Assembly: GCA_036939755.1 (NCBI GenBank) | Contig: JALLAZ010000505.1 | Span: forward strand, 1 to 14,688 | From: Stephanodiscus triporus | Lineage: Eukaryota; Bacillariophyta; Thalassiosirophyceae; Thalassiosirales; Thalassiosiraceae | Direction of reading: 5' to 3' | DNA length: 14,688 nt | In this document: positions 8,872 through 14,688 of the stretch, in pieces | Position numbering within the stretch: position 1 is the stretch's first letter | Layout: each line of letters opens with the position of its first letter | The notes under the pieces: generated by a model | The model's input: the letters and a program-made list of their open reading frames with translations, nothing else | Told to the model about the DNA's origin: nothing | The model's database searches: none | Position numbers and translations under genes: made by a program

Positions 8872-9760
8872 TTCTGGTCTTCCCCGTGCAAATAAGAAGA
8901 AAGAAACTTGAGCCACAATCACAACTACTACCAAGGCGAGGATTCTGCTGAATAAAAATGAACTCGAGGCTGGCGAACAGGGGGGGGGGCTTCGCCAGCA
9001 GCGGGGTGGTTCGTTGCAGGGGCGTGGTACATGTGAAGGATGGCAAAAGACAGCGAGCAAGAGAGAGAGAGACCCAAGCGCCAGCTTTTTTTCCGTTTTG
9101 GTTTTGGGGTTCTTCCGGGACTGAAAACGGCGGGGCAGGTGATTGTATTTATTAGAGTATTTTTTTGACTGGGCGGGACTGAAAATCCACAGGTGGTTAG
9201 AGGTAACCTGACTGTTTGGACAGAAATTCTGGTAAAAAATCTGAAACTCTTTTGTACAATAACTACTTAGTGGTGAGGAAGTGAGCGTTAGCTGTTAGCT
9301 TATTACTCTAAATCTAAACTCTAGGATTACGGACAGACTGAGCACCCCCCATCCGTGTGTCCAAGATGAAGCACCACGCTAAACCAAGTGGGTTCCCGAA
9401 CTGAGTCGGGGAATGAAACCAAAAACCGGTGAAAAAGAGGAAAACCCAAAACGCCGATAGAAGCCAATGCTGTGTGAAACCTGGGGGGAAAAATCCATGA
9501 AAACTTCTAAGGAGTTGACGACCGGCACTGGAGAGGTGAGATATAGCCGGAAGAGATCGGCCGGAGGAAGAAGAAGCAGGAGCTGAGGGGGGACATATAT
9601 GATGCATATGTACCGTCATTGTTGCCACTGATGCTCAGCATCATTGGTACGACCATCGCAACGACCGGTAACCATCAGGCACGACAATTTTTTGACACGC
9701 CGTTCCCTAGATGGTCATATAAACATTAATTATTATAATATTTTCTACTAGTTTTAAAAT
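8872..9760. other. Upstream region of the MYB-DUF6824 gene
   Basis: These 889 bp contain the presumptive promoter and 5' UTR of the minus-strand MYB gene, a GA-repeat at about 9056-9072 and the hairpin listed separately. A minus-strand open frame at 9314-9628 starts with GTG and has no family signal. A/T content rises sharply after 9720. I see no supported gene. Confidence 0.5.
8969..8999. promoter_or_regulatory. 9-bp perfect hairpin with G-run loop upstream of the MYB gene
   Basis: GCTGGCGAA at 8969-8977 pairs perfectly with TTCGCCAGC at 8991-8999. The 13-nt loop is almost all G on the plus strand, so it is a C-run in the sense of the minus-strand MYB gene. It lies about 100-130 bp before the MYB ATG, where it would fall in the promoter or 5' UTR. 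No function is known, and homopolymer runs are also prone to sequencing error. Confidence 0.5.
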
Positions 9761-9870
9761 GTCAACTTGTTGCATAGTATCATGTTTGCTGATTGTTGTA
9801 TGCTTCAGCGCCAGGAGCAGGGCTCCATGGCGGCCATAGGACGACAGTGACCATCATGATTGATTGATTT
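9761..9870 (+). repeat. Dispersed ~100-bp repeat, copy A
   Basis: This copy reads ACTTGTTGCATAGTATCATG, then GCTGATTGTTGTATG, CAGCGCC and CCATGGCGGCCATAGGACGA. It matches copy C on the opposite strand over its full length and copy B more loosely, all by eye. It marks the left side of a possible inverted-repeat element. Confidence 0.6.
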
Positions 9871-10220
9871 TTGCCTGTTGTAGGAATCCTTTCCTACACC
9901 GCCTCTTCCTTGTTCAGCGCCACCACCACCACCACACATCATTCTCTCACGATGTACCTGCCCGCTCGACATGGCTGAACGGCCGATTTGGTATGGTGGC
10001 TGCCGAGCAACTGGCTCCGATGCTGGCATGATACATTTCTTCACCTCTTTGGGATGATATTGTCAATTTTGTGGTATGTTACCCAATGTATCCCTACGTA
10101 GAACACAAGACACAACCCACAACAACAACAAAAGGCTGTTGACACAATGTGATCTAAATGGTCGATCGCGGCTGTCATGGTGCCCAATTAACTGATCCGC
10201 CACATAAAACAGTCTCCCAA

Positions 10221-10302
10221 CATGTTGGCTGATTGTCAGATGTGGCGGCGCCGGTAGTGTGGCACCATGGCATCCGTAGGATGACGGCTGCCGCCATGGT
10301 TG
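10221..10302 (+). repeat. Dispersed ~100-bp repeat, copy B
   Basis: Same orientation as copy A: CATGTTGGCTGATTGTCAGA, GGCGCCGG, CACCATGGCATCCGTAGGAT and GACGGCTGCCGCCATGGTTG. It is closest to copy C in the second half. It lies between copies A and C. Confidence 0.55.
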
Positions 10303-10567
10303 GTGGGTGTAGCTTTTACCCAGCAAAAACACACATCGCAACAAACAACAATAAATGTGTGATCAATAATATCATTGCCAGCATCAGCCATGGAAATTAA
10401 CTTATGGTCTTTGAAAAAATGTCAAAAATGGGGTTCAACTCAGCTACCACCTCCCAAAAATGTAGGTCTGCTCGTCTCTGGGTATGTAGATCACTTATTT
10501 TTTCACTACTAACTTACTCTGTTTCTATATGATTTGCTAAAATAAATTTAACAAAAAAGTATGATAG

Positions 10568-10744
10568 ATGGCCCACAAACACAATTCCACCATGGTTTCT
10601 AATGCTTCACCAGACACCTCCGACTCCGACCCCAAGATGAACAAATCATTTGTACATACAGCGCCTACGTCTTCTGACTGTGCATGTGCACAGGATGGGT
10701 ACTTCAAATGTCCCCATCCGACAATTATTGACGGAGATATTTAG
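10568..10744 (+). CDS. Possible 58-residue small protein or first exon, unrecognised
   Basis: An ATG-to-TAG frame of 59 codons in otherwise non-coding sequence. A second in-frame ATG at residue 9 sits in a CACCATGG context. The product is rich in Ser, Thr, Asp and Pro (SPDTSDSDPK) and carries three Cys in CAC...KCPHP. The composition looks more coding-like than its surroundings, but there is no hydrophobic core, signal peptide or known motif. It may be chance, a relic, or an exon of a gene I cannot assemble. Confidence 0.22.
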   Translation: MAHKHNSTMVSNASPDTSDSDPKMNKSFVHTAPTSSDCACAQDGYFKCPHPTIIDGDI

Positions 10745-11100
10745 TTGGACAGTGGTTGGGTTTTGGGTGGTGTTGGGGTTGTGAGACATCTAACACACGA
10801 TTAGCTAGGAAGAGAAAGCTCCAGACACTAAAATACATCCTAATTAGCAAAGTAGGTAAGATCAAATTTGAGATTGATGCGATCGTTTCAAGAGAATGGT
10901 GGATACACCAAAACAATTCAGCGCAACGAGAAGAATCCAACAGTATGCTGGTTGTCTAATAAGGAATAACACAGCCCTCAATCTTAACTTTTTACAATAC
11001 GAGGAAAAGAGCTTCCTATCAATTTAGCTGTTGCATCCTAAAACATTAGTTGGTTCTTAAACCCCGGCCTATACAGTAGTTAGGTTAAAAAACATTCCAG

Positions 11101-11200
11101 CCATGTCGGCCGTCATTGACCTACGACCGCCATGGTGTCCCACTCCCGGCGCTGCCGCATACAACAATCACAATCAGCTAGCATGCTGTGCAACAAGTCG
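11101..11200 (-). repeat. Dispersed ~100-bp repeat, copy C (inverted)
   Basis: Read on the minus strand this gives ACTTGTTGCACAGCATG, GCTGATTGTGATTGTTGTATG, GCAGCGCCGGGAG and ACACCATGGCGGTCGTAGG. It aligns with copy A through the same ordered blocks, so A and C form an inverted pair about 1.4 kb apart. Confidence 0.6.
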
Positions 11201-12633
11201 ATGTTGTTAAAAATAGAGAATATTGTTTGGCCGTTGCCTACTGTAAATACCATCAAAAAATGATCATTTTTTACTTTGAGACACTGTTTCGCAGTCAAAA
11301 ATTCAAAATTAGGGGCAACCAAAAACACCATTCGATTTGCCTTGCTCTTGCGCATCAAAATGTGCTGACTAATTTTTCAAGAGGAGCCGAATCAGTAAAA
11401 AAGAATTCAATTGAAAAGCAAGTTGCTTAGTGCTCAAAAGTGATCTTTATCCACCCCTCAACAACATACCAGTTTTCTACGTAGGAACTGATCCTGCCAA
11501 GTGAGTTTTGAGAGGAACAAAATTGCAGGAACAAAATTCGAGAAATCCCACTTTCTCAAAATTTGGCAGGGGGGGAAATTAATTCCAAAAGCTCAAAGGA
11601 AATGCCCCCAAGTATGATCATTTTTTGATCCATTGGGATTGTTTTTTGATCATATTTGGGGCCGCGCCCGAAAGAAAATTGTTTCTACTATTTATTAGCT
11701 ATTTAAAGACATGGCATGTTGTTGGTGCGCCGTGCCTGTTTTTGCTGGTTGCAGCGGCTCTGTGGTCAGCTTTTGCTGGCAAACAGTGCCGGCGACTGTT
11801 CTATGGGTCTTTGGCCATCGTTTCCATGTTGCAGAACCAGAGCAGACGTTGGTGGAAACCATGTTGGGGGTGTTATTTCTTCGTAGCCACTTCGTAGTAA
11901 TTGGAATTGCTATAGGAGATATACATAATACTCAGCTGGTCGTCCAATATGGTATCATAATAACTTGATGACATGTTTCTCTCTGATGAGCCAAAATTAA
12001 GGATCAATAGATTAGGGTATGAATAGACTCCCTTAGGATCCATATTGGACAAGTGGCAAGCAGCGCAACCATTGTCATTGGAGTCATCACATTGCTAGGT
12101 AAATGGAACAATTTTATGCGTGAGGTCTTTTGGTGATCAGAGGGGGAAGAAAAAACTAACTCTATTTTTTGCCAAAAAGGCCCAAATGAGCATTGGGAGG
12201 TGATGTCAGATCAGATCCCTGAATCAAAATAAATAAATAAACTATCCCTGAATCATATTGGACACTAGTAGCTTTGCATAACAAAACCTCAAATTAATAT
12301 TTAGTACCAAGGTCTATGCAATTCTCTATGACAGAAGGTGGCGTACCTTCCTACTCTACCTTCAAGCTAGGTAGAATACGTATCTTTCTGCTTTCTGGTA
12401 GCAGGTTGTGCATGGGGGTGGGACACACACACAAAAGTTGACCTTCTGTTTTAGATTACTTCAATTTTATTGCATTTTTCAATAGATCTCAGCAAGCTGT
12501 ACAATTTTGGTGGGCCAAACATACAAAAATTCCTGATATTGATAGAGACAATAAATATTGAAGTTTTGTCAGTGGCATTTGGTCTGCTCAAAATATTTCA
12601 GGCGCCCAAATGGTTTCAGGTCACCACTACTGA
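11201..12633. other. AT-rich gene-free stretch
   Basis: No gene is supported in these 1.4 kb. The visible structures are a direct repeat AGGAACAAAATT at about 11513-11540 and the short inverted repeat at 11606-11661. Open frames at 11625-11968 overlap each other, begin with non-ATG or weak starts, and have no family features. Confidence 0.5.
11606..11661. repeat. Short imperfect inverted repeat
   Basis: CCCCAAGTATGATCA at 11606-11620 pairs with TGATCATATTTGGGG at 11647-11661, with one mismatch over 15 bp and a 26-nt loop. It could fold as a hairpin or be a remnant of a small mobile element. No role can be assigned. Confidence 0.5.
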
Positions 12634-13122
12634 GACAGGTTTAAGAGCACCAATAATTTATTACTCCTCGCCAACCGGGTGATGAAGGAAGCTGGAGAGA
12701 GGCCATCTGACAAGCAGGCCACTAGTTTGTAGGCCAGGATGGGTGCAAAGAAAGGCCATGAAGGAGCTGTCAAGAGAACTGCCGACCAGGTGGAGAAGGA
12801 AACTGGAGAAAGGCCATCTGACGGGCAGGCCGTTAGTTTGCTTGCCGGGATGGCTGGCGCTGCATCTCTCAGCAAGTGAAAGAAAAAGATGGGAGAAAGC
12901 CTAAACAATGAAGACTGGGTTGTGTTAGATGCCATGACCCCTTTGAAGACTTAGTCTCATTGCGGATATACCAAACGAAAGATTGCAGCCCATTTGATTC
13001 ACGATGATACTGACTGTAAATGCGATACTTGCGTGGTCTATATTACTAAATGGTACAATGAGGCATCCAGCAACAAAACAAAATCAATGCTTATCAATGC
13101 GGCGGAAAGACATGGCAGCTAA
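12634..13122 (+). pseudogene. Decayed coding relic with an internal duplicated segment
   Basis: One plus-strand frame stays protein-like for about 160 codons, interrupted by TAG (12730), TGA (12877) and TAG (12952) before a final TAA (13120). It contains two copies of a segment, VMKEAGERPSDKQATSL and VEKETGERPSDGQAVSL. These are followed by LAGMAGA, then KMGESLNNEDWVVLDAM and, past the third stop, KRKIAAHLIHDDTDCKCDTC and VVYITKWYNEASSNK. Conservation of GERPSD between copies at the DNA and protein level argues that this frame was once selected. No family is recognised. A minus-strand ATG frame (12627-12935) covers part of it and cannot be fully excluded. Confidence 0.42.
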
Positions 13123-13457
13123 GCATAGATAAGGACAAAAACGAAGAATATTTTAGAGGTAAAAATGGCCATATAAGAATGTTACAGAAACTCAATGTGA
13201 TAAAGACAAGAAAAAAATGAAGCATATAGAGATAAGGGTAAAAAGAATATAGAAGACAAAGAGATCTTGTCGATGAATGTCACGGTATCCTCCGTCACTC
13301 TGAGTAATCTAGGCATGTTATGTGGCGTGGTCAAATTTGCCAACCGTGATACGATAAGACTTCGCCAAGGCAGGCAATGGCCCTTGCTTTCGGAGTGAAG
13401 ACCGCCTGGCCGCCGCATAAAAAGTAAACGAGTCATACTCCCGGCCCCGATCGCTCT
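13123..13457. other. Region downstream of the Rdx gene
   Basis: These 335 bp lie between the coding relic and the stop of the Rdx-family gene and should include that gene's 3' UTR. A minus-strand ATG frame (13182-13436) begins about 20 bp after the Rdx stop. It has no family signal, and I treat it as chance. Confidence 0.45.
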
Positions 13458-14673
13458 CTAGAACACGCCGAAGTACCTTCGGGCATCTTCCGCCTCATCG
13501 TCGTCCATAAATTTGATCGCCCTTACATCGTCATCCGTGCCATCGACGCCATCCCCTACCGAGCCGGTCGATATCGCCCTTTTCACGATTTCGCGTAGGT
13601 CACTCCCGTCCATCGTCCTCGCAGCATCGACATCAATTCTTCGTTCGAAGAGGAGACAGTCGTTCAGTTTGATCCTCTGCGGCAATCGCATTCCGAAAAA
13701 GTGAGGAGGCGAGAGGACGGGGATGGAATAGGTGGGAAAAGTTCATATCGAGACATTTTCGCACACGCGAAAAATAGTCGGGAAACAATGAACTCACCAG
13801 TACATCGCGATCTATTCGATTGGGAATCAACGACACGCTTTCAACCGCGGCGGGTGCGCCCCGCATATCGAGATCCTCTCCGCCTTCCTCCCGCCGTTTC
13901 TGCATCCTTTTCCACCACGCGTTCCTCCCGTACATCATGCTAAGTAATTCGTTGGCGTAATATACGGCGCGATAAAGTCCATTGTCGGGCGAGTCGACGT
14001 CGCTCCCGGTGGAATACTCGATCGAGACTCGATTGCGATCGTTCGGTATCGTCGGAGTCGGACGTCGTGGGTCCTCGTCGTCGTCAACTCGCCCCACCGC
14101 GGCGATCGTCGTTTGCGTATCCGATGCCATTCGCTCATCGTCCGGTCGTCGTCGTTGTTGTTCTTCGCATTCGACGCAATCGAGGACCGATTTCTGCACG
14201 TCGATCGCTGTTGGACCGTCGTCGCTTTTTCCCGATACCTTCAGGTCGACCTTGACGGCATCGACGACGTCGCTGTGTCCCAAATCCCTGTCGGGACTGA
14301 CGACGTCCCGCACCCTCTGCTTCACCTCCTTCGCCTCGGGGAAACGCCCACGCACTCTTCGATCCCACAATACCTCGACCTGCCCCTCCCCGCTGTCGTC
14401 CGATGATGACGGACGGGCGCATATCCGAAATACGCCCCCGTCCGCCGTGGCGGGAGGACCCGTCGGCACGAGCGTCACGAACGATAGCCTCGGATCGTCC
14501 GCGAACGTCGTCAGGAGCTCGGACGCGATCCAGCTCCCGCGCATCATCCAGCGACAGGCGCTGCAGTATTCCACTATCACGCCCACGCCGCCATCGCCGT
14601 CTGGAAACGACCCCGACGACGACGACGACGACGAGAGGCGCGTCGTCCCTCGCATCAGCGGCGCGGCCGCCAT
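13458..14673 (-). CDS. Tandem Rdx (SelW/SelT/SelH-like) protein with a CxxC domain and a degenerate SxxS domain
   Basis: Exons are 14673-13798 and 13676-13458, joined by a 121-bp phase-0 intron (GTGAGT...GCCGCAG), giving 364 residues from the first visible ATG. The frame is open to the window edge, so the true start may lie outside. Domain 1 (about 31-137) is a clear Rdx fold: VIVEYCSACRW with Cys37 and Cys40, SELLTTF, FVTLVPTG, GGVFRI, VLWDRRVRGRFPEAKEVKQR and RDLGHSD. An acidic, low-complexity linker follows (about 138-210). Domain 2 (about 214-328) repeats the pattern in degenerate form: VSIEYSTGSDV, YYANELLSMM, SVSLIPN, then across the splice VLRIKLNDCLLFERR and LREIVKRAIS. Rdx proteins are thioredoxin-like thiol or selenol oxidoreductases. 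Here the motif uses Cys (TGC...TGT), with no in-frame UGA. The exact substrate is unknown. Confidence 0.88.
14614..14634 (-). repeat. (TCG)7 trinucleotide run encoding a poly-Ser tract
   Basis: Seven perfect CGA units on the plus strand (TCG in the coding sense) encode Ser14-Ser20 near the N-terminus of the Rdx protein. The tract lies outside the folded domain and may vary in length between alleles. Confidence 0.85.
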
Positions 14674-14688
14674 GGCCGCGACGGCCGC

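Larger units (their letters stand above)
9871..11100. other. AT-rich non-coding interval between inverted repeats
   Basis: Apart from repeat B and the short ORF at 10568-10744, this interval shows no gene. It has runs of CA/CAA-rich and A/T-rich sequence and a GT-rich stretch at about 10745-10785. Open frames on both strands are short, start mostly with non-ATG codons and resemble no family. It could be the interior of a non-autonomous mobile element. Confidence 0.4.

Noticed and set aside
8872..9060. N-terminal extension of the MYB protein with a hydrophobic, membrane-like stretch
   Set aside because: The extension has no ATG (it begins at TTG). It covers the hairpin and low-complexity leader, and a membrane segment does not fit a MYB protein. 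The first ATG is at 8871.
9314..9628. Minus-strand frame of 104 codons with hydrophobic residues
   Set aside because: It starts with GTG, has no family motif and lies in a likely promoter region. No splice or context support.
11625..11968. Two overlapping plus-strand open frames, Trp/Cys/Phe-rich
   Set aside because: They overlap in different frames, the longer starts with a non-ATG codon, and neither shows domain or repeat logic. Chance frames are expected in this length.
12627..12935. Minus-strand ATG frame of 102 codons covering the duplicated segment
   Set aside because: It is stop-free across both copies, so it was considered. The plus-strand frame conserves GERPSD and continues as protein-like sequence for another 180 bp beyond it, so the plus strand is preferred. 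Not fully excluded.
13458..14673. Possible selenocysteine (UGA) in the SelW-like protein
   Set aside because: The redox motif reads TGC AGC GCC TGT, so it is a Cys-Cys form with no in-frame TGA. No selenocysteine insertion element is needed or seen.
1..14688. tRNA or rRNA genes and CRISPR arrays
   Set aside because: No cloverleaf-compatible sequence with conserved arms, no rRNA stretch and no regularly spaced short repeats were found on reading. The only regular repeats are the coding units at 1139-1460.

Overview
This is nuclear DNA of a eukaryote, most likely a centric diatom. Genes carry short GT-AG introns (72-147 bp). One gene has the diatom-typical DUF6824 domain, another looks like a silaffin, and a third is an outer-dynein-arm docking subunit, expected only in a lineage that still makes flagellated cells (centric diatom sperm). 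The species call is inference.

Layout, left to right. Positions 1-578 hold only faint traces of an upstream plus-strand gene. At 775-1460 (+) I assemble a three-exon gene with an N-terminal signal peptide and a repetitive Ser/Gly/Lys-rich body: a candidate silica-biomineralisation (silaffin-like) protein that simple ORF calling misses. Convergent with it is a four-exon minus-strand gene (1955-3931) for an ODA1/CCDC63/CCDC114-type docking protein. Just upstream on the same strand is a two-exon gene for a 76-residue coiled-coil protein (4076-4423). A 381-bp divergent intergenic region separates that from UTP7/WDR46 (4805-6808, +), the BING4-type WD-repeat protein of the small-subunit processome. 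Convergent with UTP7 is a four-exon minus-strand gene (7030-8871) combining two MYB repeats, a Tudor-like segment and DUF6824.

From about 8.9 to 13.4 kb I see no intact recognisable gene. The stretch holds a G-run hairpin just upstream of the MYB gene, three diverged copies of a roughly 100-bp repeat (the outer two inverted, about 1.4 kb apart), a possible 58-codon ORF, and a decayed coding relic with an internal duplication (12634-13122). The right edge carries a minus-strand two-exon gene (13458 to about 14673) encoding an Rdx/SelW-family protein. It has one canonical CxxC domain and a second, degenerate copy with SxxS.

The genes do not form a pathway. They are a mixed diatom neighbourhood: ribosome biogenesis, flagellar assembly, transcription control, redox and possibly cell wall. 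The most notable items are the silaffin-like gene, the MYB-Tudor-like-DUF6824 fusion with stop-free in-frame introns, and the tandem Rdx protein with a redox-dead-looking second domain. All splice sites were inferred by eye from consensus, frame and domain continuity.
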